64,000 nucleotides of DNA from Palsa-1392 sp963819975 (GCA_963819975.1 CAWFYE010000017.1:62001-126000); one strand, 5' to 3'. Shown: positions 27,650 to 36,985, counted from the stretch's first letter. Translations and numbers: made by a program. Notes: a model not told the origin generated them from the letters alone.

Positions 27650-29071
27650 ATGACTTCTGACGCGAAGCAGTTCAATCTCATCGTCATCGGCGGCGGACCA
27701 GCCGGAATCTGCGGGGCAAATACCGCGGCGATTTTCGGGAAGCATGTCGCGCTGGTGGAAAAACTCCGCGAGATCGGAGGAGCAGGAATCAACACCGGGA
27801 CGGTTCCGAGCAAGACACTGCGCGAAACCGCGCTCGCGCTTTCGGGCTGGCGTTCGCGCCAACTCTACGGCGTTGATCTCTCTCTTCGGCGCGAAGCCAC
27901 CGTGCAAGACTTGATGCGCCACAAGGAGCAGGTCGTTGCTTACGATCGAGAACGCCGGGAAGAACAACTGCGCTCAAACAAGGTCGAGACGTTTCACGGC
28001 AGCGCCAGTTTTGTCGATCCGCATACCGTCCGGGTCGCGCCCGATACGCTCCTGCACGGCGAAACGATTCTTATTGCCACGGGGTCGTCCCCGGTTCGCC
28101 CGCCCGAATTCCCCTTCGAGCACCCGCGCGTGCATGACTCCGATGAAATTCTCGAGATCGGCGCGCTTCCCAAGACACTGGCCGTCGTCGGCGCGGGAGT
28201 CATCGGAGCGGAATATGCCTGCACCTTCGCCGCGCTTGGCGTCGCAGTGCATTTGATCGATGGACGTGACTCGCTCCTCGGTTTTCTCGATCGCGAAATC
28301 TCACAGGCGATTGAGCGCGCCATGGCCGAGGGTGGCGTGCGATTTGTCTGGAAGGAAAAAGTGACGCGCTGCGATGCGCCAGAAACGGGCGACGTCACGC
28401 TCACGCTCACCTCCGGCGCGAAGCTACAGGTGAGTGACGTGCTCGTTGCCGCCGGGCGCCAGAGCAACACGAGCGATCTGAATCTCGCAGCCGCCGGCCT
28501 GACGCCCGGTAAACGCGGCCTGCTGAACGTGGATGCGCAAGGTCGAACGGAAGTTCGACACATTTTCGCTGCCGGCGACGTCATCGGCGCCCCGGCCCTT
28601 GCCGCCACGAGCATGGAACAGGCGCGCCTGGCGGTTTGTGTCGCGTTCGATCTTCACGGGAAGGAAACGGCGGCACCAATCATGCCGACCGGCATCTACA
28701 CCATTCCGGAAGCCAGCATGGCAGGCGAAACCGAAGAATCCTTGAAAGAGAAAAACATCCCCTATGTCGTCGGCCGCGCGCGCTATGCCGACAATGCGCG
28801 CGGACAAATCATCGGCGACGACCACGGCCTTTTGAAATTGATCTTTCGTCCCGAAGACATGCGCCTGCTCGGCGTCCACGTCGTCGGTGAACAGGCGACG
28901 GAACTCGTTCATATCGGGCTGATCGCAATGCTGGCCGGCGTCGGCGCCAGTGTCTTCAATCGCGCCTGCTTCAACTTCCCGACGCTGGGCGATCTCTACA
29001 AACTCGCCACCTACGAGGCATTGCTGAAACGCGCCGGCCTTTCCCCCGACGTGCCTGGACTGGACAAATAG
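27650..29071 (+). CDS. sthA: SthA-like pyridine nucleotide transhydrogenase / flavoprotein
   Basis: The protein has 473 residues in the disulfide reductase fold. FAD site NLIVIGGGPAGICGAN, NAD(P) site VVGAGVIGAEYA, FAD motif HIFAAGDV and a C-terminal dimer domain are all present. The redox disulfide is absent: the usual C-x4-C position reads GAGINTGTVPSK with no Cys. SthA enzymes also lack the second Cys and pass hydride between NADPH and NAD, which fits. A role beside an export operon is unclear. It is cytosolic. Confidence 0.82.
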   Translation: MTSDAKQFNLIVIGGGPAGICGANTAAIFGKHVALVEKLREIGGAGINTGTVPSKTLRETALALSGWRSRQLYGVDLSLRREATVQDLMRHKEQVVAYDRERREEQLRSNKVETFHGSASFVDPHTVRVAPDTLLHGETILIATGSSPVRPPEFPFEHPRVHDSDEILEIGALPKTLAVVGAGVIGAEYACTFAALGVAVHLIDGRDSLLGFLDREISQAIERAMAEGGVRFVWKEKVTRCDAPETGDVTLTLTSGAKLQVSDVLVAAGRQSNTSDLNLAAAGLTPGKRGLLNVDAQGRTEVRHIFAAGDVIGAPALAATSMEQARLAVCVAFDLHGKETAAPIMPTGIYTIPEASMAGETEESLKEKNIPYVVGRARYADNARGQIIGDDHGLLKLIFRPEDMRLLGVHVVGEQATELVHIGLIAMLAGVGASVFNRACFNFPTLGDLYKLATYEALLKRAGLSPDVPGLDK

Positions 29072-29108
29072 CGGAACGTTGCCAGGGAGAAGAGTGTCTT
29101 CCAGCTTT

Positions 29109-30740
29109 ATGAAGAGAATTGGACTTTTCTTTGCCGCGATATTTCTGGCCAGTTGCGCTCAGATCGCGACGGTCAAACAGACAACGCCGCGTTTCACCGC
29201 AACCGCCGGGACGTCGGAACCCCAACTCGCCCTTGCCAAACGGGAGTTAGTCGCGGCGCGGGAGGATGAGCGTCGCAACCCAACCGCAGCACTCGGCAAC
29301 TATCTCGCTGCCGCCCAAGTCGCCGCGGAGCGATTGCACGCTCATCCGTCGGATAAACAGGCACGCGATCTTTATGATTTCGCGGTTGCTCGTTCGATCC
29401 AGACGATCGAGGACGCACAGCTCGCCCCCTGGCATCGCGCGCTTAGTATTTCCTCCCCCAATGGGCCATACACACTCAGCACGATTCTGCACGGCGGCCC
29501 TGACCGTGATCCTGCCCGTTATCAGATCATCCCGGCGGATAGCGTGATCGTTGGAGGCACCTATTTCACGCAACGCATGACCGTGGCGGGGATCGGCGCA
29601 CCAGTGGTCGTCATGCGGCGCGAGCCGGTTACTGATTTCCGAAAGACCTTTGCCAGCCGGCGAGTCTACGCCGCCGCGACCGCGCTTATCCGCTTCCATG
29701 GACATCGGGCGCAAATTGAATTCCTCGATCCCTTCGCAACGGATGATGTTGTTCTGGATGGCAAGACTTATCCCCTGGCAGCCGATTTTACGGCCCCGCT
29801 CGCGGTCGGACTAACCACCGAACGTCCGGACAAGCTCGGACTCATCCGGCTTTTGCGCCCGGAAAAGTATGCCGATACCGCGAGATTGACACGTCTCCAG
29901 CCCTACGACCCGAACCGAACTCCGGTGATCTTTGTTCATGGCTTGCAGGATACGCCCGCGAGCTGGACCCCGATGATCAATGCACTTTGGGGTGATCCAG
30001 AGATCCGCCGGCGTTATCAACTCTGGGTCTACAGTTATCCAAGCGGCTATCCCTACTCCTACTCCGCGGCCCTCTTTCGCAAGGAACTGGATGCGATCGC
30101 GCGGACCTACCCCAACTGCAAACGAATTGTGCTCGTCGGTCATAGCATGGGCGGAATGGTCAGCCGGCTAATGATCACGGATGCCGGCGACAAAATCTGG
30201 CTGTCCTATTTCGGCAAGCCACCTGCCCAGACTAACATTCCGAAGAAGGAACGTGAGCTTTTTGAAGAAGCGCTTGTCTTTAATCATCGCCCAGAGGTAA
30301 AACGGGTGATCTTCATGTCCACGCCGCATCGTGGCAGCGACCTGGCGATCAACTGGATTGGTCGAATCGCTTCGAGCCTCGTTCGGATCCCATTCACGGT
30401 GGCCAGCATTCCCATCACCGTGCTCACTGGCGGAGCAAACACTGATTTTGCGGCCTTCAAACTCAAACGCCTGCCCAACAGCATCGATACGCTTTCCCCG
30501 AAGAATCGATTTGTCGTGGCTATAAACAAAATCCCGATCACGCCCGGGATTCCGTACCACTCCATCATCGGCGACCGCGGACGCGGCGACACGCCGAATA
30601 GCAGCGACGGCGTGGTGGCATACTGGAGTTCGCACCTCGACGGGGCGCAATCCGAGCTTATCGTGCCCTCCAATCACAGCTCACCGCGCAACCCGCAAGC
30701 CATCGCCGAAGTCGAACGAATCCTAAAACTTCCCGATTGA
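29109..30740 (+). CDS. Alpha/beta-hydrolase lipoprotein
   Basis: The protein has 543 residues. The ATG at 29109 gives a lipoprotein signal (LFFAAIFLASCAQ). The first 270 residues carry no domain I recognise. The hydrolase core starts at about 275 (TPVIFVHGLQDTPASWTPMI), with nucleophile S346 in LVGHSMGGMVSRL and His candidates near the end (SNHSSP). This is lipase-like, perhaps acting on lipids or esters at the outer membrane. The EF-hand gene follows in the same direction. Confidence 0.82.
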   Translation: MKRIGLFFAAIFLASCAQIATVKQTTPRFTATAGTSEPQLALAKRELVAAREDERRNPTAALGNYLAAAQVAAERLHAHPSDKQARDLYDFAVARSIQTIEDAQLAPWHRALSISSPNGPYTLSTILHGGPDRDPARYQIIPADSVIVGGTYFTQRMTVAGIGAPVVVMRREPVTDFRKTFASRRVYAAATALIRFHGHRAQIEFLDPFATDDVVLDGKTYPLAADFTAPLAVGLTTERPDKLGLIRLLRPEKYADTARLTRLQPYDPNRTPVIFVHGLQDTPASWTPMINALWGDPEIRRRYQLWVYSYPSGYPYSYSAALFRKELDAIARTYPNCKRIVLVGHSMGGMVSRLMITDAGDKIWLSYFGKPPAQTNIPKKERELFEEALVFNHRPEVKRVIFMSTPHRGSDLAINWIGRIASSLVRIPFTVASIPITVLTGGANTDFAAFKLKRLPNSIDTLSPKNRFVVAINKIPITPGIPYHSIIGDRGRGDTPNSSDGVVAYWSSHLDGAQSELIVPSNHSSPRNPQAIAEVERILKLPD

Positions 30741-30777
30741 TCGGGAGCGTGCATTACGTACAACCAGCAAACTGCTT

Positions 30778-31269
30778 ATGAAAAAAATCGTCTCACGAAT
30801 CCGTCCTTCCTTTACATTTATGTTCCGCCACGCCCGGACTTTTGCCCTCCTCCTGGCCGCCATGGCGCTCGGCGCCTGTGCCTCCCAGGAGAATTCAAAG
30901 CCGGCGTCGACTTCGGCCACGGCAGCAAGCCGCTTTGATATCGTCGACGCAAACCACGACGGGAAACTCTCGCGTGACGAAGCTAACAATTATCTGGTGA
31001 ACAGGGTTTTCACGGGGATCGATTCAAATCAGGACGGTGTCGTGACACGGCAGGAAGCGACGACAGCCGATCCACAACAAGCAGCCGAGTTCAACAAGCG
31101 AGACCTCAATCACGACGGGCAAGTGACGCGACAGGAAGCGATCGAGTATGGGCAGGCGCACGGCGTGGTGAACCAGGTCATGAGCGAAGCCGATAAGAAT
31201 CACGACGGATATCTGGACAAAAGCGAGGTCCAAGCCTATTACGCGAGCCGCGAAGGCCCGGCAAATTAG
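30778..31269 (+). CDS. EF-hand lipoprotein
   Basis: The protein has 163 residues. A lipoprotein signal (LLLAAMALGACAS) is followed by four EF-hand loops: DANHDGKLSRDE, DSNQDGVVTRQE, DLNHDGQVTRQE and DKNHDGYLDKSE. Each has Asp at position 1, Gly at 6 and Glu at 12, so all should bind calcium. Probably a calcium sensor or buffer in the envelope. The N-terminus is long for a lipoprotein; an ATG at 30820 could be the real start. Confidence 0.87.
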   Translation: MKKIVSRIRPSFTFMFRHARTFALLLAAMALGACASQENSKPASTSATAASRFDIVDANHDGKLSRDEANNYLVNRVFTGIDSNQDGVVTRQEATTADPQQAAEFNKRDLNHDGQVTRQEAIEYGQAHGVVNQVMSEADKNHDGYLDKSEVQAYYASREGPAN

Positions 31270-31319
31270 GCGGCCGGAGTTCTGCTCTGCTCCCGGCAGC
31301 ATGCGAGTATGATCGACCG

Positions 31320-31445
31320 CTGGCGTTCCGGATTCATGATCGGTCGCCACATCCGCCATCTCTCCGCGTAGCCGTGCAACGGCAACACTGCCGGTCCCGT
31401 TCCGGCGGTAAGGTAGTGCAGTTGCACGCCATCGACGTCCGCAGT
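31320..31445 (-). pseudogene. N-terminal fragment of an alpha/beta-hydrolase
   Basis: Read on the minus strand, 42 codons match the start of epoxide-hydrolase-like proteins (VDGVQLHYLTAGTGPAVLPL followed by HGYAERWRMW). No start, catalytic Ser or downstream part remains. The rest of the gap between 31270 and 31619 shows no gene. Confidence 0.6.
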
Positions 31446-31619
31446 GCGCTGAGTCCTCAGCAGCAGAAGAAGATTCCGCGAGTGATGGAAGTCGCAGGCA
31501 AATATGAACTGCAGGTCCTGCCTCTGTCTGGAAGTCGAGCCATTTTTGCGCCGAGCCGGCGATTTCCAAGTCGCCGAACTCCGGCGCCTGCGTATCGTTC
31601 GAGCTCAATCAAATCTCTT

Positions 31620-32687
31620 ATGATCGACGCCCATTCCTACGCCGCCTTTGATCCGAAATCAGATCTCAAACCCTGGGATTTCCAGCGCCGCGAGATCGGT
31701 TATGACGATGTCCAGATCGACATCCTGTTCTGCGGCGTCTGCCATTCCGATCTCCACTACGCGCGCAGTGAGTGGACGCCGGTGACCTATCCGCAGGTGG
31801 TCGGGCACGAGATCGTCGGCAAGGTAGTGAAGGTCGGGAAAAACGTGACCAAACATAAGGTGGGCGATCTCGTTGGCGTCGGTTGCATCGTGGATAGCTG
31901 CCGACGTTGCGATAACTGCCGGGAGGATCTCGAAAATTATTGCATCGAAGGAATGCAGGGCACTTACATGGGGGTCGAAAAACAAACCGGGCGGCCGACC
32001 CAGGGCGGTTACTCCACGGTCATCGTGGTGGACGAGCATTACGTCCTGCGCATTCCCGAGGCTATCAAGCCGGCTGAAGCCGCGCCGCTCCTTTGCGCCG
32101 GCATCACTCTTTATTCACCGCTGCGCCATTGGAAGGCCGGTCCGGGCAAAAGTATCGGCATCGTTGGCCTCGGTGGTCTCGGCCACATGGGAGTAAAACT
32201 GGCTCACGCCATGGGCGCGAAAGTCGTTCTCTTCACCACCTCACCCGGCAAAGTCGACGATGGGCGGAAGCTCGGTGCCGACGACGTTGTTATTTCCAAA
32301 AGCGAAGAGGAGATGGGCCGCTACAAGGGCCAGCTCGATCTCATCATCAACACCGTCTCCGTGTCCCACGATCTCGATCCTTACATTAACTTGCTTAAGC
32401 GCGACGGCACCATGGTCCTGGTCGGCGCACCGGCGACCCCGCATCCTTCTCCGCAGATCTTCAACCTGCTCATGCAACGCCGTTCCATCGCCGGCTCCGG
32501 CATCGGCGGAATCAAAGAGACCCAGGAGATGCTCGACTTCTGCGCCGAGCACGACGTGAGGCCCGAGATCGAGATGACTTCGATGCAGGACATCAACAAG
32601 GCCTGGGAGCGAGTCGTGAGCGGCGACGTGAAATACCGTTTCGTTATCGATATGGCGACCCTGAAGGGAGAGAAGAAAGCGGCCTAA
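31620..32687 (+). CDS. Zinc-dependent NAD(P) alcohol dehydrogenase (CAD-like)
   Basis: The protein has 355 residues. Catalytic zinc ligands lie in CGVCHSDLHYARSEW and GHEIVGKV. Structural zinc ligands are four Cys in DSCRRCDNCREDLENYC. The cofactor motif is GIVGLGGLGHMGVKLA. It resembles the YahK/cinnamyl alcohol dehydrogenase branch that reduces aldehydes with NADPH. The frame is open further upstream, but the ATG at 31620 starts the typical MIDAHSYAAFDPKSDLKPW. It converges with the next dehydrogenase gene. Confidence 0.92.
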   Translation: MIDAHSYAAFDPKSDLKPWDFQRREIGYDDVQIDILFCGVCHSDLHYARSEWTPVTYPQVVGHEIVGKVVKVGKNVTKHKVGDLVGVGCIVDSCRRCDNCREDLENYCIEGMQGTYMGVEKQTGRPTQGGYSTVIVVDEHYVLRIPEAIKPAEAAPLLCAGITLYSPLRHWKAGPGKSIGIVGLGGLGHMGVKLAHAMGAKVVLFTTSPGKVDDGRKLGADDVVISKSEEEMGRYKGQLDLIINTVSVSHDLDPYINLLKRDGTMVLVGAPATPHPSPQIFNLLMQRRSIAGSGIGGIKETQEMLDFCAEHDVRPEIEMTSMQDINKAWERVVSGDVKYRFVIDMATLKGEKKAA

Positions 32688-32748
32688 CGAGAGAAGAATG
32701 AGCGCACGGCAGGAGCACCTGCGCTTCTGACTTTAGTATCCCGACGTG

Positions 32749-33780
32749 TTACTGCTTTGCCTTACCCGCCACATCGAGCACGACGCGGAAGCGCGCTTTG
32801 CCACTCATCATCCGATCATAGGCTTCGGCCGCTTGATCGAGTGGGAAAATTTCATTCATCGAATGCACGCCGGAAGCGCCGCTGAACTTGAGCGTGTCTT
32901 GCGAATCGATCGATGTCCCAGAGTACCAGCCCTTGAGCGAGCGCTCGCCGGTGATGAGCAGAATCGGATCCACCGAGATGGGCCCGGCCGCGCCGATCAC
33001 AATGAGTACGCCGCGCGGGGCCAGGCCGCCTAGCACCGCCGCCATCGCGTCGCCATTGGTTACCGTCGCAATGATGACCGAGGCTCCGCCAAGTTTGCTG
33101 AGCTCCGCCGCGGGATCACCGGCCTGGCTGTCGATGTAATATCGCGCACCGAGCTTGCGGGCGAGCGGCTCCTTGTCCTTCCCCCGGGCGATCGCCACCG
33201 TCTGGAAACCCATCTTCGCCGCATACTGCACCCCGAGATGACCGAGTCCGCCGACGCCGAGGACGCCGACAACATCGCCCGGGCGCGCCCCACTGTTGCG
33301 GAGGGCGTTGAAGGTCGTCACGCCGGCGCACATCAGCGGCGCGCTCTCGACTGAGGAAAGCTCGTCCGGCACGAGAGCAAGCGCTTTGGCGGGCGCGGTC
33401 ATATATTCCGCATAGCCGCCATCGAACGAAATCCCGGTCGTGAGCAACTCCACCTGGCAGGCGAAGAAATCGCCGCGCCGGCAGGGATCGCAATGGCCGC
33501 AATGTGACGCATGCCAGCCAACACCCACTCGCTGGCCGGCCGTCCAGTTAGGCACGTCAGGCGCGACCTTATCGATCACCCCGATCACCTCATGTCCCGG
33601 CACCCGCGGAAATTGAATCCCCGGCCAGAGTCCCTCTTTCGTCAACGAATCGCTGTGACAAACACCACACGCCTCGACTTTTACCCGCACCCATCCCGGC
33701 TGGGGTTCCGGAATGTCCCGTTCCACAATCTCAAATGATCCCTTTGCCTGCGGGACCTGAACCGCGCGCATTTTAACCAT
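32749..33780 (-). CDS. Zinc-dependent alcohol dehydrogenase
   Basis: The protein has 343 residues. It has catalytic zinc (EACGVCHSDSLTKEG, GHEVIGVID), structural zinc Cys (HASHCGHCDPCRRGDFFAC) and the cofactor motif GVLGVGGLGHLGVQYA. It is distinct from the convergent neighbour and closer to AdhA/AdhP-type enzymes. The two genes end 61 bases apart, tail to tail, with a weak stem (AGCGCA and TGCGCT, 32701-32725) between them. Confidence 0.92.
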   Translation of the reverse strand: MVKMRAVQVPQAKGSFEIVERDIPEPQPGWVRVKVEACGVCHSDSLTKEGLWPGIQFPRVPGHEVIGVIDKVAPDVPNWTAGQRVGVGWHASHCGHCDPCRRGDFFACQVELLTTGISFDGGYAEYMTAPAKALALVPDELSSVESAPLMCAGVTTFNALRNSGARPGDVVGVLGVGGLGHLGVQYAAKMGFQTVAIARGKDKEPLARKLGARYYIDSQAGDPAAELSKLGGASVIIATVTNGDAMAAVLGGLAPRGVLIVIGAAGPISVDPILLITGERSLKGWYSGTSIDSQDTLKFSGASGVHSMNEIFPLDQAAEAYDRMMSGKARFRVVLDVAGKAKQ

Positions 33781-33877
33781 GAAATATCGTCAGCCTCTTG
33801 GCAAAGAAGGCAAGTTGGGAGAATCACAATCGCTTCCCGAGCAGTATGCCTCTCGAGCGGCGCCCCTTTCCTCTGGA

Positions 33878-34249
33878 TTACGTCGCCGATGAATCCGGCT
33901 CGAGCACTCCGAAGACGTTGCCGGCTGGGTCCTCGGCGTAGGCCAGCCAGCCGATCGTCGGGATTGCCATCTTCGGCACGCAAATCCTGCCGCCCTGCTT
34001 CTGAATTTTCTCCAGCGCCGGATCGATGGATTCGACTGCCACAGTGTTCAGGGTCCCGGCGCTTTGCCCTTCCCGCGGACGCAAAAGCCCGCCGTTGATT
34101 CCTGCCTCCGATTCGTCACCGGTCGCGACCGTCCAGTATTCGACCGGGCCGTCCCACTTTTGTATCTTCCAGCCGAAAACGCTTTCGTAGAACGGCCGCA
34201 CCGCTTCCGGATCGTCCGTGTAGATCTCAAAATGAACCACGCGTGCCAT
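33878..34249 (-). CDS. VOC (glyoxalase/bleomycin resistance) superfamily protein
   Basis: The protein has 123 residues. Two beta-alpha-beta-beta-beta modules are seen (VVHFEIYTDDPEAVRPFYES and the NTVAVESIDPALEKIQKQGG half), with C-terminal AYAEDPAGNVFGVLE. VOC proteins bind a metal and act on small molecules; the substrate is not evident. The ATG at 34249 is used, as the upstream open frame is not conserved-looking. Confidence 0.87.
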   Translation of the reverse strand: MARVVHFEIYTDDPEAVRPFYESVFGWKIQKWDGPVEYWTVATGDESEAGINGGLLRPREGQSAGTLNTVAVESIDPALEKIQKQGGRICVPKMAIPTIGWLAYAEDPAGNVFGVLEPDSSAT

Positions 34250-34479
34250 AATGAGATGTGATCTACACCGAGCAGCGCCCGGCGAAAAGAACGAACTCGA
34301 ATATGCGCCGAGCAAGGCGACGAAGGCCGGCCGGCCGCCAGTTCCCTGACAAGAGTCGCCTCCGTCAAATCCTACCCCTGGCCGAAGCCGGCATCGCCAG
34401 GACAAAGCAGACCTTGACCAACGCACGACCGATATACCTTTACATCCCCGTTGCCGCGCCAACAGAGTCTCCCACCCTT

Positions 34480-35001
34480 ATGAAAGCCCTTCTTGGCTGT
34501 GTGGCATTAGCCGCGTTGCTGGCCACGAACGCAATCGCCGCCAATCCGGCAGATCAAACTCCCGCCCAGCTCAAGCAGAACATCGAGAAAAGGCATCCGG
34601 CGGATTACTACCTTCTCGCCGCTAAACTCTTCAAAGACCCGGCTACCAAAGAGGAAGCTCTCTTCTGGTTTTACGTCGGGCAACTTCGCTACCGCTACTA
34701 TCTCTCTGCAAATCCAGATCTGCCGCGTGATGGCGATCCGGCCGTCTTCGCCTCACTCTCCGAGACAGTTGGACGCCCAATCAACGAATATGCCGGCGGA
34801 AAGCCCGACCTTTGGATAGCCGAGATCAACCACGCACTGGAGTGGGACGCCGCGCACGACAACGGTTTTACCCCGAAGAGCAAGTCGCCGGAAACCTATC
34901 GCCAGATTCGCGTCGGGCTGGTCGCGATGCGCGACCATATCGCCAAGATCAAGGATCAGCTGCCCGAGATGCGACGGAAGAATGGCATCAAGGATCCCTA
35001 A
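34480..35001 (+). CDS. Exported hypothetical protein
   Basis: The protein has 173 residues. A signal peptide (LLGCVALAALLATNAIAA) is followed by a mostly helical domain with aromatic-rich stretches (KRHPADYYLLAAKLF, EALFWFYVGQLRYRYYL). I do not recognise the family. The longer open frame upstream is ignored because it is Arg-rich and precedes the signal peptide. It converges with the small membrane gene at 35108. Confidence 0.75.
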   Translation: MKALLGCVALAALLATNAIAANPADQTPAQLKQNIEKRHPADYYLLAAKLFKDPATKEEALFWFYVGQLRYRYYLSANPDLPRDGDPAVFASLSETVGRPINEYAGGKPDLWIAEINHALEWDAAHDNGFTPKSKSPETYRQIRVGLVAMRDHIAKIKDQLPEMRRKNGIKDP

Positions 35002-35107
35002 AGCCTGACCAATCCAGGAGCTGGACGCGAAACGAACGGGCTTAAACGCCATCGCGGTGCTTAATCAGGCGAGTTCGCGCCGCGTACGGAGCATACGCGC
35101 TCCGCGG

Positions 35108-35410
35108 TCAGTGCCAGGCAAAATTGCTCTGACTCAGCAGCCACCAGACGACAAGCGCTCCCAGCAAGGGCACGACGTTAACGACGAGGGCGATAATGCT
35201 GAGGATCAGCGATCGCGCCTTCAAGAAGAAACAAACGAATCCGAGTGTCGCGCCAATTCCCCAGAAGCTTAGGGCAATCGGGCCGTCGATTGAAAAATCA
35301 TGGAACGGGCGGATCACCTCGCAGACCAGGAGTCCCCCCGCGGCGCTCAGCCCGAGCGCGATCATTCCGAGAATGTTCGCGATCCAGTTCGTGATGAACT
35401 TGCCGGCCAC
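35108..35410 (-). CDS. Small membrane protein (three helices)
   Basis: The 100 residues form three hydrophobic segments (ILGMIALGLSAAGGLLVCEV, GIGATLGFVCFFL, LIALVVNVVPLLGALVVWW-like). Family not recognised; it is similar in size and pattern to many uncharacterised small inner-membrane proteins. The secreted-protein gene at 35429 lies 18 bases upstream on the same strand, so they may be co-transcribed. Confidence 0.65.
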   Translation of the reverse strand: MAGKFITNWIANILGMIALGLSAAGGLLVCEVIRPFHDFSIDGPIALSFWGIGATLGFVCFFLKARSLILSIIALVVNVVPLLGALVVWWLLSQSNFAWH

Positions 35411-35428
35411 TCAGTCGTATCTGCAGTG

Positions 35429-36790
35429 CTACTCCCAGGAGAGGCCTTCGGTCATCATCTTGACCTCGCTGCCTGCGCCGTCCGGCTTCACGAAAATCGT
35501 TAGCGTTGCCGCCCCCTGCTTCCGCCTCAGGATCGAAGATTGTGGATTGACCATGTCCATCCCGTCGTTCTTCCAGCCCTGCGCCTTCAGACCCGCCGCC
35601 AGCTCTGCGCAAACGCTCTTCACGTTCGACTTGCTCTTGAATGCGAGCTGCTCCACGAGCGCCTGGTACTGAACGCCGGTCGCGTCCTTGGTGAGAGCGA
35701 GATCCTTGGCTTTGATTCCCCCACCCGCGGTCGCCGCTTTGCCGTCTAACTTCGTCAGCGCTTCCACATCGACATTATCGTCGTCTGAGTCGCTCGTCTC
35801 GGACGCTGCCGGCTTCTCGGGCTTCGTTTCCGCGACTTGAAATTCTTTCGGTATTTCACCCAGTGGCGCGACGAACTTGATCTTCACCTCCCAGGTTTCA
35901 CCGAACGTCTCCACCTGACCGTCAGTGGTGAGTTCGCCTTCCACCTTGCCATCCTCGTAGGAAAAATCCGTCGTCTCGATGTGGCCGACCGAACTGAAGT
36001 TCCGCGTTTTAAGGCCGCTGTGAACCACTTCGCAACCAAAGATGCTGCCATCTTCATGGAGCGAGATAATCAGAGCGTTGCCCAACTTGCCGAACGAAGC
36101 GTTAAAATCGGGCTTCGGATCTTTGGACTGATCCTTTTCGGTGAAAACCAGGACGATTCCCGTCTTGTCGGCAAACGGTTCGCCCCATCGCGCCGAGACG
36201 TAGGCCAGTTTCGCGTCTTTACCATTGCCCTTGAAGATACCGGTGACAGATGGCTTCACGTTGGCGGCTGGGCCGTGCTTTTTGCTCGCCGACGCCGGCG
36301 GCAAGTCGCCCGCCTTCAGCAGCGCGACGTCGAAATGAGCATCGAAGCCGCTCGGAAACATTCCCTCCGTCTCAGTCGGCTGGTTCGCTTTCCCGATCAC
36401 GCGACCGTCCTGTTGCTTTAGCGCTCCGTTTGCACCGCCGCTCCGGTGGCCGAGCGACGTGCCCCCCGCGCCAGCGCTCCAATAAGTGAGTTCCCCCTTC
36501 TTGTTAAAGACCAGCTTCAGGTAGGGCCGATCGAAATCGCCGTCCCCACCCTCCCTTTCCGAATCTCTCGCTTCTTTCAGCTTCTCGCCCGAAATGGTCT
36601 GGCGGCTCAAGAGCACCACGATCGCTTCTTCGCTGTCGATCGTCGTCTCGTAGGCGAGCACGTGCCGCAACGGGTAGGTCTTCTTCTCCAGGGTCAGACT
36701 TCCGGCGGCCGGGGTTCCTTCCTGCGCGACAAGCGGGACCACGCCGATCAGGCTCGCCGCTACCAGCAGACAGATGAATCGTTTCGTCAT
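35429..36790 (-). CDS. Exported hypothetical protein (453 residues)
   Basis: A good start (GAGGAG seven bases before ATG) and a signal peptide (ICLLVAASLIGVVPLVAQEG) make this a real gene. The mature part is beta-rich, with an acidic linker (SETSDSDDDNVDVEAL) at about 345-360 and a separate C-terminal domain (SNVKSVCAELAAGLKAQGW, AATLTIFVKPDGAGSEVKMM). No known domain is recognised. It diverges from the TPR gene across about 195 bases that should hold both promoters. Confidence 0.8.
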   Translation of the reverse strand: MTKRFICLLVAASLIGVVPLVAQEGTPAAGSLTLEKKTYPLRHVLAYETTIDSEEAIVVLLSRQTISGEKLKEARDSEREGGDGDFDRPYLKLVFNKKGELTYWSAGAGGTSLGHRSGGANGALKQQDGRVIGKANQPTETEGMFPSGFDAHFDVALLKAGDLPPASASKKHGPAANVKPSVTGIFKGNGKDAKLAYVSARWGEPFADKTGIVLVFTEKDQSKDPKPDFNASFGKLGNALIISLHEDGSIFGCEVVHSGLKTRNFSSVGHIETTDFSYEDGKVEGELTTDGQVETFGETWEVKIKFVAPLGEIPKEFQVAETKPEKPAASETSDSDDDNVDVEALTKLDGKAATAGGGIKAKDLALTKDATGVQYQALVEQLAFKSKSNVKSVCAELAAGLKAQGWKNDGMDMVNPQSSILRRKQGAATLTIFVKPDGAGSEVKMMTEGLSWE

Positions 36791-36985
36791 AAACTGCTCC
36801 TCGTCTTTTCTTGCAAACTTCTCGTGGATCGCGCCATCTGAGCAGGAAATCGAGAAGCTGCCAAGCTTTTCGCTCCGAAGCGTTAAGCGGCTCGGGCTCT
36901 CCTCCGGGGGGATGGCTGAGCGCTGGGATGGAACGCCTCCCGAAAAGCCTTGCCCCACCCAGTTATCGCGGGGAAATAATTGGCC

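Noticed and set aside
31374..31619. Upstream extension of the alcohol dehydrogenase frame
   Set aside because: It overlaps the hydrolase remnant and does not look like dehydrogenase sequence; the usual N-terminus begins at the ATG at 31620.
32701..32725. Bidirectional terminator between the two alcohol dehydrogenase genes
   Set aside because: The stem is only 6 bp with a 13-base loop and no T-run on either strand; too weak to list as a feature.
35087..35104. Terminator-like stem CGGAGC/GCTCCG between convergent genes
   Set aside because: Six base pairs without a T-run; could easily occur by chance in GC-rich DNA.
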